This document shows, piece after piece, positions 33,662 through 41,420 of a DNA stretch of 52,719 nucleotides; positions within the stretch are counted from its first letter, which is position 1, and every line of letters starts with the position of its first letter. Position numbers and translations under genes: made by a program. The notes beneath the pieces are model-generated. The model saw only the letters and a program-made list of their open reading frames with translations. It did no database searches and was not told the DNA's origin. Source of the stretch: Phocaeicola faecicola (GTDB lineage: Bacteria > Bacteroidota > Bacteroidia > Bacteroidales > Bacteroidaceae); the NCBI RefSeq assembly GCF_013618865.1, contig NZ_JABSOE010000032.1, forward strand, positions 1 to 52,719. Reading direction: 5' to 3'.

Positions 33662-36059
33662 CCGGCTTGAAACCGACTGTTATCGCATGTATGAATATAA
33701 TGAAAGGCTCCTTGACGGGAGCCTTTTTTCTTGTAGTAATTATATCCTTTTCCTGTAGCTTTCCGATTGAAAGGGGGAGGGAGATGGTGAATTCACTGCC
33801 ACTGCCTTCCGTACTTTCCACGGTGATGGAACCTCCCTGCAGATGCACCACCTGCCAGACAAAGTTCAATCCCAGTCCAAAGCCCGAGGCTCCGGTAGCA
33901 CGGCTTCCGGAAGCCACACGCTCAAACCGGTTGAATATTTTCATCTGCTGGCTTTGGGGGATACCTATGCCGTTGTCGCCGACTTTTATTTCCAGGATAC
34001 CGTCTGCTGTGACGTTGGCAGAAAGCCGGATACGTACTTCCTTTCCGGAATACTTTAGGGCATTGTCCACCAGATTGGACAGGACTTCGTGCAGGCAGAA
34101 GGAATCGGCTGTCACCCAGAGGTCCTCAGCACATTCCACTTGAAACTCTACCGGCTTGTATGCTTTCAGCCGGAACTTCGTAACCAGGTCGTTGAACAAC
34201 GGCAACAGTGCCACACGGACCGGATGAAGTTCCAGCTCTCCCCGCTCTATCTCCGTCAGTACGACCACACGCCCCGAAAGGGTGAGCAGGCAGGCGCATT
34301 CGTCGTTCATTGCCTGACTTATCTTTTCGATTTTTTCGGGCTTATCTGCCAGTCTGCCACTTTCCAGCATCTGGGTTCCCATCAGTACCGTTTGCAGGGG
34401 AGACTTCATGTCGTGAATCATCGAATAAGTGAAATCCTTCCGGAACTGTTCCAGCCTGCGTTGTTGTCTCCAGGCCCGCCACAGCAGTCCGATGCACAAA
34501 AGACAGAATATAAAGACCATCCCCAGCGGCAAAAACAGATACCACGCCGAATGAAGGATATGCATGGTGGAACCGGCTACCATACCCTGTACACAGAGAG
34601 AACCATCCTCCGTAAGGCGCAAAGGAGATGTAAACAGACTTGCCTGCTGCAGACTGACATCACCTGCCTGTCCGGTTACCTCACTGGTGGCCGGTCGCAG
34701 CATACGGATACCGCTCTGTCCGTTCAAGCCAGCCTTCAGCAGAGAGGCTCTGAACAGCGAGTCCATGCGCTGCATGTCAAGAGGAACTGCCACAGGCCGT
34801 TCATTGATCAGTTGCTGTGTGCCATAGGCACGGTAAAGGCGGATACCCTCACTCAGGTCCATGGACTTGCGGGATACATAGATTCCATTGATAGATACCG
34901 GGACGGTCATTACATAGATGACACTGTCGTTTTCATCGGTTGTTTTCCGATACAAAACCGAAGTCATGGAATCGGTCTGGTGATGAAAGTATTCGGTGGC
35001 CCCCGTGATGAACGACTTACGGACTCCCTTCAGGTGATTCACATCTACCGAGCGGATATGGCGCAAGTCATTTTCTTCTACAAAAGCCTCTTCGAAGCAT
35101 ACCTGTACTTCATGATTCATGCTTTGCTGCTGTTCGTGATAAATGTATCTGCCCCAGAGTGCCGGCAGCACGAATGCCAGTGGTATCATGCTCCATGACA
35201 GGCGGTGTAGCCATACGAAGCGGTGTGAACGCAGCCGGGCATTCTCCTCTTTGGCACGGGTCAGCGTAGCTTCTGTATCAGCCAGTACTTGCCGGGCCTG
35301 TAGCCGGGCTTCTGTCCAGCAGGCATTATGCAGACAGGCTTCCATCTTCCGTACCGGTTGGGCCATCAGTTCGGCCAGCCGGTAAAAGTCCCCGCACTGA
35401 CGCTCAATGTCATGCCGCAAGTGCTGCAGCAAGTGCATGCGCAGTGCAATGGCCCCAATCAGCAGAACGGCGATAAGAAAAGTCAGTCCCGGGAACAGCA
35501 GGTTCGACGGATGCCTGAAATAATGCTGGTCCATGATTGCTTCAACGGCAATACCTTTTCTCAGATGCAGGCAGGCGCGGGGAGAACTTACTATACCGAT
35601 TCCTTCCTGATCGGGCAATATAGTTCCGGCAGGAGAAACCTGTAAGGTCTGTCCCGTCGCAGCATCCAGTTTGCGGATGTAGATGCTTCCCTCCATCCTT
35701 TCATTTTCCAGGATATGGCCTAATGTCAGTCGTAGCGAATCAAGCGAGATTTCGGGCTGCCCGTATGCATCCTGCAAGATTGTCGAAGTCTGCTCCGCAT
35801 AATAAAACTGGCGGTCTTCATCGTTCAGGTGCAGGCTGTCGGGGGCATATACCATGTGCGTCACTGTTCCTTCTGCATAAGGCAGACGGTTTTCCTGTGC
35901 GTCCGTTACGAGCACAAAGGCTTCTTTAAAACTTGAACTCAGTACCGCTTCAGCTTTCTGCATCTGGTTGTGATAGGCAAACCACATACCTGCCTGCTGA
36001 AAAAGGATGATCAGCAGCAAAGTGCAGAAGGAGAGTCCGAGGATATGTTTTACTTTCAT
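33576..36059 (-). CDS. Sensor histidine kinase with two tandem periplasmic modules
   Basis: This is an 827-residue membrane kinase from the ATG at 36059; a longer TTG start lies upstream of the promoter and is rejected. Four membrane helices (about 8-26, 185-205, 290-308, 505-526) flank two periplasmic regions whose starts look alike (SSSFKEAFV and QVCFEEAFV), suggesting internal duplication. A coiled linker separates them. The HisKA box is SMIHDMKSPLQ with H549. The ATPase has NLVDNALKY, VGDNGIGIP and GFGLGLNFV and ends near nt 33770. A further ~64-residue tail continues through the convergent gene's terminator and 86 bp into that gene, so the original stop may be lost. No response regulator is adjacent. 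The ligand is unknown. Confidence 0.82.
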   Translation of the reverse strand: MKVKHILGLSFCTLLLIILFQQAGMWFAYHNQMQKAEAVLSSSFKEAFVLVTDAQENRLPYAEGTVTHMVYAPDSLHLNDEDRQFYYAEQTSTILQDAYGQPEISLDSLRLTLGHILENERMEGSIYIRKLDAATGQTLQVSPAGTILPDQEGIGIVSSPRACLHLRKGIAVEAIMDQHYFRHPSNLLFPGLTFLIAVLLIGAIALRMHLLQHLRHDIERQCGDFYRLAELMAQPVRKMEACLHNACWTEARLQARQVLADTEATLTRAKEENARLRSHRFVWLHRLSWSMIPLAFVLPALWGRYIYHEQQQSMNHEVQVCFEEAFVEENDLRHIRSVDVNHLKGVRKSFITGATEYFHHQTDSMTSVLYRKTTDENDSVIYVMTVPVSINGIYVSRKSMDLSEGIRLYRAYGTQQLINERPVAVPLDMQRMDSLFRASLLKAGLNGQSGIRMLRPATSEVTGQAGDVSLQQASLFTSPLRLTEDGSLCVQGMVAGSTMHILHSAWYLFLPLGMVFIFCLLCIGLLWRAWRQQRRLEQFRKDFTYSMIHDMKSPLQTVLMGTQMLESGRLADKPEKIEKISQAMNDECACLLTLSGRVVVLTEIERGELELHPVRVALLPLFNDLVTKFRLKAYKPVEFQVECAEDLWVTADSFCLHEVLSNLVDNALKYSGKEVRIRLSANVTADGILEIKVGDNGIGIPQSQQMKIFNRFERVASGSRATGASGFGLGLNFVWQVVHLQGGSITVESTEGSGSEFTISLPLSIGKLQEKDIITTRKKAPVKEPFIIFIHAITVGFKPVRFRGCSSLRNTRPLSIAGSVLPVLLAR
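33703..33730 (+). terminator. Terminator of the coiled-coil gene, inside the convergent kinase frame
   Basis: AAAGGCTCC and GGAGCCTTT pair perfectly around TTGACG and are followed by six T residues. The minus-strand kinase ORF reads straight through this element. Confidence 0.82.
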
Positions 36060-36086
36060 AAGGCTGAGAGATAAGAATCGCGTCCG

Positions 36087-36094
36087 CAAAGATA
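36087..36094 (-). promoter_or_regulatory. -7 box of the histidine kinase gene
   Basis: The minus strand reads TATCTTTG, an exact TAnnTTTG. A TTTG lies 22 bp upstream of it. The expected leader before the ATG at 36059 is about 20-25 nt, which decides the start codon. Confidence 0.6.
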
Positions 36095-36234
36095 TTGTTT
36101 TTTCAGACAAACGGAACAAAGAGGAACTTTTTTCCAGGTTTCGGGTTACATGATGAATACGCCATGCTTTCTGGACGATATAATTCCCTGACCCTGAAAA
36201 GACGATTTACGGACCTCACGCAAATGCATGTGCA

Positions 36235-36344
36235 GTTTCATATAGAAGAAACTGCAGTATCAAGCTGAAGAAACTTTTGTTTCATATAAGTGAAACTTGA
36301 GTTTCATATATGTGCAACTTTTATTTCCTGCCGAGGAAACTGAA
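36235..36344. repeat. Five tandem 22-bp palindromic repeat units
   Basis: Units start at 36235, 36257, 36279, 36301 and 36323. Each follows the pattern GTTTCATATA, three variable bases, GAAACT, three variable bases. GTTTCATATA is exact in units 1, 3 and 4. GAAACT at unit positions 14-19 is exact in units 1, 2, 3 and 5, and unit 4 has one change there. GTTTC and GAAAC are reverse complements, so every unit is a palindrome, and junctions create extra ones such as TGAAACTTGAGTTTCA at 36291-36306. The exact 22-bp period (about two helical turns) suggests a cooperative DNA-binding site rather than chance AT-richness. Confidence 0.8.
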
Positions 36345-36452
36345 ACAATGATTTGACGGGCAATGGAAACTTATAGAACGTTGAAGCCGATTTTTGCAGG
36401 AAAAGAGGAAATGTATGCTTTCATTTGTGCGAAGGACAACGAAAGACCGGGC

Positions 36453-38018
36453 TTAATTGACTGCCCAGTCACTGATTGTACCTGTTACAGATGAAAAGGA
36501 AGCTCCAATCTTATAAACGCTGCGGCTATCGGTTCCATATTCACGTGCATACCCTTTTTCCTCTATCTGTCGGAGTGCTTCTTCAGCAGTACCGTCCAGC
36601 TTAAACTCAAAGATATATACATAGTCCGATGTTTCCACTATGCAGTCCACACGTCCCTGGCTCTGGACCTTCTCGGCATAGACGGTATAAACACTCACCA
36701 GACGCATGATGAGATAGAAAGTATATTGGAAATATCGCTCACGTTCTATCTCGTTTTCCCTGCGGCGCATTGTGTAAGGTATGCCGGAGAGGAAAGAGGT
36801 AAACAGTTCTCGTACCTGCTCTACTTCTCCTTTTCGCAGTGCTATAACAAGGCTTCTTATCCACCCGCCAGTTTCTTCAGCAGGTTGCAGATATGATGAA
36901 GCCACCATTGTAAGGAATCCGCCCTTTACCTCATTATTCGGGAAGTCAAGAAGGAAGGTATTGAAGTCCCTGTCGTAGGCTTTTATCGTAAGATATCCGC
37001 TTTGGTATATCATAGGCAAAGGACGTTCCACGTCGGCCTTGTAGTCAATAAATTCAGCGGGAGTATAATACTTCCCGGTAAATTCATTCATCCTTTCATG
37101 AGAACGGTTGAGCAGACGAATCAGATAGGTAGGAGTTCCTGTGCTGAACCAATAATCCTTGATGCGTTTGGCATCAAGAGCATTTAACAGACTGAAAGGG
37201 TTATATATGTCAGTCAGCTTATCGCTGAAATGGTAACCGTCGTATTGCTTCTTTAGCTGTTTATACATTTCCTCAGGTGTACACTGATATTCAACAGCCA
37301 TTTGCGACACAGGTTCAGTAAAATATTTTTCAATCTCCTCCTGGGTTATACCGCAAAGTGCTTCATAACGGACGTCCATGCTTATATCCTTCGGTTGATT
37401 GAATCCGCTGAATACACTTACCTGAGAGAACTTGGTAACCCCTGTCAGCAGTACGAACTGCAGGTGTTTGTCTGCTCCCTTAAACACGGAATAAAAAGCT
37501 TTCAGAATATTGCGATGCTTATCCTCCAGATTGGTATCCACATCCAGCACATCAAGAATCGGTTTGTCGTATTCATCTACAAGCACTACAGCACGTCGGC
37601 CAGTCTGAAGATGAGCTGCTTCAAGAATCTTTATAAAGCGGTCACCGAGGCCTAATTCATTGGTACGTACCTGCAAATTATATTTTTGCTCCCATTCCAC
37701 AAGGTATAAATTAAGTTTCTGTTCCAATTCTCCGGAATTGGTAAAATTTGTTGCGTTAAAATCCACATGGAATACGGGATACTCGTTCCATTCTGTTTCC
37801 ATCCTTTCTATGGCAAGTCCACGAAACAGTTCCTTATGTCCTAAGTAGTAGTTTTCCAATGTAGACACCAGAAGGCTTTTCCCGAAACGCCGCGGACGGC
37901 TGAGAAAATAGATACTGCCATTATGTGTAAGATCATAAATAATATCTGTTTTATCCACATATATATAACCTTCTTGTATGATGCGTTCAAAACTTTGAAT
38001 ACCAATCGGAAATTTCAT
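36453..38018 (-). CDS. AAA-ATPase-like / PD-(D/E)XK nuclease-fold protein
   Basis: This 521-residue protein belongs to the abundant Bacteroidetes family with an N-terminal AAA-ATPase-like domain (PF09820 type) and a C-terminal PD-(D/E)XK-like domain (DUF1703). The start FPIGIQSFERIIQEGYIYVD is typical. Walker A is RPRRFGKS (residues ~41-48) and Walker B is AVVLVDEYDKPIL (~142-154). The C-terminal nuclease-fold signature is RVDCIVETSDYVYIFEFKLD, with the Asp and the E-x-K in place, followed by the helix ALRQIEEKGYA. The members are numerous and mobile-looking; the function is unproven. No partner gene is adjacent. A -7 box lies 26 bp upstream. It marks the beginning of the AT-rich accessory half. 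Confidence 0.85.
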   Translation of the reverse strand: MKFPIGIQSFERIIQEGYIYVDKTDIIYDLTHNGSIYFLSRPRRFGKSLLVSTLENYYLGHKELFRGLAIERMETEWNEYPVFHVDFNATNFTNSGELEQKLNLYLVEWEQKYNLQVRTNELGLGDRFIKILEAAHLQTGRRAVVLVDEYDKPILDVLDVDTNLEDKHRNILKAFYSVFKGADKHLQFVLLTGVTKFSQVSVFSGFNQPKDISMDVRYEALCGITQEEIEKYFTEPVSQMAVEYQCTPEEMYKQLKKQYDGYHFSDKLTDIYNPFSLLNALDAKRIKDYWFSTGTPTYLIRLLNRSHERMNEFTGKYYTPAEFIDYKADVERPLPMIYQSGYLTIKAYDRDFNTFLLDFPNNEVKGGFLTMVASSYLQPAEETGGWIRSLVIALRKGEVEQVRELFTSFLSGIPYTMRRRENEIERERYFQYTFYLIMRLVSVYTVYAEKVQSQGRVDCIVETSDYVYIFEFKLDGTAEEALRQIEEKGYAREYGTDSRSVYKIGASFSSVTGTISDWAVN

Positions 38019-38043
38019 AACCTCATTCTTTTTGTACCTTATA

Positions 38044-38051
38044 CAAAGGTA
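38044..38051 (-). promoter_or_regulatory. -7 box of the AAA-ATPase-like gene
   Basis: The minus strand reads TACCTTTG, an exact TAnnTTTG, about 26 bases before the ATG at 38018. Confidence 0.55.
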
Positions 38052-38226
38052 AATAAAAAAACAGATTTTTTGTTTTGTAACTAAGAAAGATTATCATACT
38101 TTTGAGGAATCGGTATTAAATCTGTCAATATAAATAACCGGGTTATGTGCCGGAACTTATCAGGTACATGATAAACGAAACCAATCGGGAAATAAAAGCA
38201 AATATAGAATTCTGGAATAGTGTAAC

Positions 38227-38385
38227 ATGAAAATAAAAGAACTAATCAAAAAAACAATAATTGTTACTATTACAGCTATAGTGACTATTATTTTATTTGG
38301 ATTCCTTATAAGAATGTGTATTGTAAAAAATGTGGTAACAATTGAGCATAATGATGAAATGCTCAAATCAGAGTTCAGAGAATAA
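38227..38385 (+). CDS. Possible 52-residue single-pass membrane protein
   Basis: An ATG at 38227 opens 52 codons ending in TAA. The product starts MKIKELIKKT (basic), runs through one long hydrophobic helix (residues ~10-33, IIVTITAIVTIILFGFLI) and ends in a charged tail (EHNDEMLKSEFRE). An upstream 20-codon ORF (ATG at 38168) ends in a TGA that overlaps this ATG (ATGA), which would allow coupled translation. No promoter box is found, so it may be a decayed fragment. No family is recognised. Confidence 0.4.
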   Translation: MKIKELIKKTIIVTITAIVTIILFGFLIRMCIVKNVVTIEHNDEMLKSEFRE

Positions 38386-38497
38386 ATTTATTATTTTTGA
38401 TATTATCAAATATCCGGACGATAGGCATTTCAGGTAAAGCATAATGCTGTTTATCATGACGATGATATCATATATATCTAATGTATTATGTGTATCC

Positions 38498-38546
38498 ATA
38501 AAAAATCTCTGATATCCAGTATGAAACATACAGAATATCAGAGATT
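38498..38546 (-). terminator. Terminator of the small secreted protein gene
   Basis: AATCTCTGATAT (38504-38515) pairs perfectly with ATATCAGAGATT (38535-38546). On the minus strand the stem is followed by five T residues. Confidence 0.8.
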
Positions 38547-38584
38547 ATAGAGTTAAACTTTTAAGAGAGAAAACCTTGTGGAGG

Positions 38585-38845
38585 CTATTTGGTGAACTTC
38601 TCAGTAGCCTTCAGAATATAATCCGAACTTTTCTCATCCCACTGATAAGTATTCTTGTCTGTTACTTCCCCCTTTGCATTATAGATAAAGTTTATCTTAT
38701 ACATACGTTTAAGATATTTACCTTCACTTACCGAGTAAGCCTCGATGTTTGTCACCTTCTTTTCGTCTGAAGCTACATTATAAACAACCTTGGGTGTTGA
38801 CAATGATACCGATGCTACTGCTGAAACTATTAATTCTGCTATCAT
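38585..38845 (-). CDS. Small secreted protein, DUF3836-like
   Basis: This 86-residue protein has a hydrophobic N-terminus ending in VASVSLST, compatible with a short signal sequence. The mature part is a string of short beta hairpins with alternating aromatic and charged residues (KRMYKINFIYNAKGEVTDKN, then TYQWDEKSSDYI). This repeat of Y-x-F-x-Y-x(4)-G and W-D-E-K resembles the small Bacteroidales family DUF3836, of unknown function. The resemblance is by eye and could be to another small beta-repeat family. It is monocistronic, with its own -7 box and terminator. Confidence 0.6.
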   Translation of the reverse strand: MIAELIVSAVASVSLSTPKVVYNVASDEKKVTNIEAYSVSEGKYLKRMYKINFIYNAKGEVTDKNTYQWDEKSSDYILKATEKFTK

Positions 38846-38893
38846 AATGATTAAATTTTTAAGTTAGGCTTTATTTTCTTGTTTCTTGTACAG

Positions 38894-38901
38894 CAAAGGT
38901 A
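38894..38901 (-). promoter_or_regulatory. -7 box of the DUF3836-like gene
   Basis: The minus strand reads TACCTTTG, an exact TAnnTTTG, about 49 bases before the ATG at 38845. Confidence 0.5.
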
Positions 38902-39194
38902 TGCGCAAAGAACAAGAATTTATGTTATCGCCATGTTATCTTTAGGTTAAGAAATTTTCTGCAAGAACTCTTTCGATGTTCTTATAAAAATGATTATTAC
39001 AAATTATAGGCAATACCAACATTATAGATTGATATTAACTTACAAATACAAAGATTTTTGGGAGTCTTCAACTCATGATAAGCCATAAATCTTCCTTTTA
39101 CAATTGAAAATCAGAAGTGCTCCATGCAGAACTATTCCTTTCCTTTAGCCTTAACAAAATGTGCATACTGATGTGTGTAGTACTGGAATATTTT

Positions 39195-39202
39195 TAATTT
39201 TG
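39195..39202 (+). promoter_or_regulatory. -7 box of the first TPR-HTH regulator
   Basis: TAATTTTG lies 17 bases before the ATG at 39220. The same box at the same distance occurs before the second copy (45011-45018), although the flanks differ. Confidence 0.5.
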
Positions 39203-39219
39203 CAGGAAATTTTTGTGAA

Positions 39220-39555
39220 ATGAGAAAGATAACCCACTATATTCTGTACATTCTGATTGCTTTTGTAGCCCTTTTGAATATCCAATGCAGCGGAAACGGC
39301 AAGGAGAAAACACCGCTTCCGGAACTGGTTCATGCGGAGTCCGTGATGTTTGACCACCCGGACAGTGCGCTTCATATTCTGGAGGCCATGCCGATGCCTT
39401 CAGCACGCAGGGATAAGGAGAATCATGCGCTGTGGTGTCTGTTGTTGACACAGGCGCAGTACAAACAGGTGATGAAAATCTCTTCTGATTCCCTTGTGAG
39501 GATAGCATACGATTATTACAAACCAACAAACAATGCCCGTAGAAAGGCTATGTCA
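39220..39555 (+). repeat. Duplicated constant block A, copy 1
   Basis: The first ~336 bases of the regulator are about 90% identical, without indels, to 45035-45370. They encode the signal region and the first helices. Identity drops sharply after this point, where the TPR sensor proper begins. Confidence 0.8.
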
Positions 39556-41076
39556 GCTTTATATATGGGAGGGGTGAATTATAATCTTGGTAATATTGAA
39601 GAGTCTATCAGATTTTATTTAGAGGCCAAGACTGAAATGGAGAAGACCAATGATTATAAATTGGGCTATCTGGTTATGTCAGGATTAGGAAGAATATATT
39701 TATATCGTAATCTTATTGAGTATGCGTTTGAAGCTTGTCAAAGTGCATATAATTATTCTGTTAAAGATTCGAATTTGCGCTATCAGATGGTTTCTTTACA
39801 ATATTTAGCAAGATGTTATTGCTTATTGAATAATTTGGATAAAGCTGAACAGATATATGAACAAAGTGCAGAGCTGGCTTTAGAATTAAAGAATAATGAT
39901 TTTTATGCTGTTGTACAGCAAGAATTGGCTTTGGTTTATATTGCTCAAAAAAGATTTTATGAATCTCTTGAGGTAGTACAAACGTTACAACCTTCTTCTC
40001 AAACCTATTTGTTGCGAGGACAAATATATTTATGTCTGTCTAAGGCAGATTCAGCTTTATATTATTTAAAAAAATCATTAAGAACCGATAACGTATATAC
40101 GAAACGTTCTGTCTATAAAACGTTGTATCAGTTATCTTGTGATTCAGAATTTAATATATACATGAAAGAGTTTTGCGATTCACTTCTTTTCTATACCGAC
40201 TCTGTCATGTCCTTAGACAAAGGCAAGGAAATTATCGCCTACAAGGAGAAGTACGACCACCAGAAACTCATTACCGAACAGCAGCGTCTGAAGCTGGAGA
40301 AGGCAGATGCACAGCGTATGATATTCATCATCACAATATGCCTGATAGTGGTTATAGCTGTTGTAGCTTACCTCTATCAGAAACGCCTTGTGAGAAAGGA
40401 AACCACCATCCGCAAACAGTCCGAGCAGCTGCAGGCCTACATGCTTCAACTGCACGAATACGAGACACGGCTCATGCAGAACAACCGCTACATGGAGGAG
40501 CTGAAGGAGCAGCTCTCCGGTCAGGAAATGAACTCTGATGAACTTCATGAATACCGTGAACAGATAGACAGCCTTCAGGTTGAGAACGGCAGGCTGTCTG
40601 AAAAGATAAACTCTCTTCAACATCATATTAATGACTATTCTTCCAAACTGGATAAAGCCAGACGGGAGGCAGATAAGTTCCGCAACCTATCGGAAGAAAA
40701 TCTCTATCTGAAGCAGCGTGAACGTGTGCTTACCGACTATGTGGTGGACAATGACAGACTGGTGAAGGAACTGAGGGAAAGATGCCGTATTCTGAAAGAT
40801 AGGGAATGGGAGATTCTGGAACAAATGTGTGAAAGTACGTACAGCAACTTCGTGAGCCGCCTTCAGGGTGTATGCCCAACTCTTACGAAGCAGGAATTGC
40901 ATCTCTGTTTGCTGATAAAACTACGTTTTAACAACGCACAGATGTCAGAGATCTTCGGTGTGAATACGACTTCCGTATCTCAGAAAAAGTTCCGCCTGAA
41001 GAAGCATCTGAGCGATGCGCTGCGAGGCGGTCTTTCGGATGAAATGACACTCGACAGATGGGTGGCTGAGTTCTGA
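39220..41076 (+). CDS. Membrane-anchored TPR sensor with C-terminal helix-turn-helix (copy 1, intact)
   Basis: This 618-residue protein appears to be a one-protein transmembrane regulator. It has a signal/lipobox-like N-terminus (LLNIQC, Cys23), then a periplasmic helical TPR region (~45-350; ALYMGGVNYNLGNIEESIRF, YLARCYCLLNNLDKAEQIYE). One membrane helix follows (~367-387, FIITICLIVVIAVVAYLY), then a cytoplasmic coiled coil (~390-520) and a C-terminal DNA-binding-like domain (~553-605, LTKQELHLCLLIKLRFNNAQ then MSEIFGVNTTSVSQKKFRLK), similar in outline to LuxR-type helices. It lies 180 bp upstream of a TonB-dependent receptor gene and probably controls it. The N-terminal ~110 codons and the part from 40216 on are nearly identical to copy 2, while the sensor between them is divergent. 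If Cys23 is lipidated, the sensor is tethered at both ends. Confidence 0.78.
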   Translation: MRKITHYILYILIAFVALLNIQCSGNGKEKTPLPELVHAESVMFDHPDSALHILEAMPMPSARRDKENHALWCLLLTQAQYKQVMKISSDSLVRIAYDYYKPTNNARRKAMSALYMGGVNYNLGNIEESIRFYLEAKTEMEKTNDYKLGYLVMSGLGRIYLYRNLIEYAFEACQSAYNYSVKDSNLRYQMVSLQYLARCYCLLNNLDKAEQIYEQSAELALELKNNDFYAVVQQELALVYIAQKRFYESLEVVQTLQPSSQTYLLRGQIYLCLSKADSALYYLKKSLRTDNVYTKRSVYKTLYQLSCDSEFNIYMKEFCDSLLFYTDSVMSLDKGKEIIAYKEKYDHQKLITEQQRLKLEKADAQRMIFIITICLIVVIAVVAYLYQKRLVRKETTIRKQSEQLQAYMLQLHEYETRLMQNNRYMEELKEQLSGQEMNSDELHEYREQIDSLQVENGRLSEKINSLQHHINDYSSKLDKARREADKFRNLSEENLYLKQRERVLTDYVVDNDRLVKELRERCRILKDREWEILEQMCESTYSNFVSRLQGVCPTLTKQELHLCLLIKLRFNNAQMSEIFGVNTTSVSQKKFRLKKHLSDALRGGLSDEMTLDRWVAEF

Positions 41077-41420
41077 AAAATGAAAATGTAGATTTTGGCT
41101 ATGGAATAGAATATATGATAAATTGTTGTGTATTAGTGTAATATGTTGATTTTTGCTCAGACTGAAATGTAGATATGCGTTTTATACGCTTTAATGTTGT
41201 ATATACTAACTTTGTGGTCGGAATTGGTAACCGTAAACAATAAGAGTAATATACAATGAGGTTTATTAAAGTATTTTTGTTCGCACTGACAGGAATTATA
41301 TTACCTGTCTGTTTATCCGCACAGACTGTCAGCGGAAAATTGATTGACGAGAACAGCCAGCCGTTGCCTTATGCCAATGTGGTACTACTGTCCTTGCCGG
41401 ATTCGGCATTTGTGAGCGGA
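40216..41420 (+). repeat. Duplicated constant block B, copy 1
   Basis: 1205 bases match 46038-47241 (1204 bases; one base is missing there). The block runs from the end of the TPR sensor through the membrane helix, coiled coil and HTH, the whole 179-bp intergenic region and the first 55 codons of the receptor. About 500 bases inside it (40561-41076) differ at only a few positions. Both edges are abrupt. Confidence 0.85.
41177..41214 (+). promoter_or_regulatory. Receptor promoter with palindrome at the -33 position (copy 1)
   Basis: TAACTTTG (41207-41214) is an exact -7 box. In place of a -33 TTTG there is a palindrome GCGT-TTTAT-ACGC (41177-41189) covering the -33 position. This is the layout expected of a promoter that needs an activator. 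The candidate activator is the adjacent HTH protein. The same element is conserved at the second receptor. Confidence 0.5.

Larger units (their letters stand above)
36060..36452. other. Intergenic region with 22-bp repeat array
   Basis: It contains the kinase promoter (36087-36094) and a five-unit tandem repeat (36235-36344). No gene is seen. Further single GAAAC motifs follow at about 36366. Confidence 0.5.
38019..38584. other. AT-rich spacer with a small ORF
   Basis: This 566-bp region holds the ATPase promoter at its left end, one small membrane-protein ORF (38227-38385) and the terminator of the next minus-strand gene (38498-38546). No other gene is supported. Confidence 0.4.
38846..39219. 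other. AT-rich intergenic region
   Basis: It contains a divergent promoter pair: the minus-strand -7 box at 38894-38901 and the plus-strand one at 39195-39202. Nothing else is recognised in these 374 bp. Confidence 0.4.

Noticed and set aside
33576..36119. Longer histidine kinase starting at TTG 36119
   Set aside because: The start would lie upstream of the -7 box at 36087-36094; the ATG at 36059 is followed directly by the first membrane helix.
36231..36344. Possible CRISPR array
   Set aside because: The 22-bp units are directly adjacent with no unique spacers of constant length, and no cas gene is nearby.
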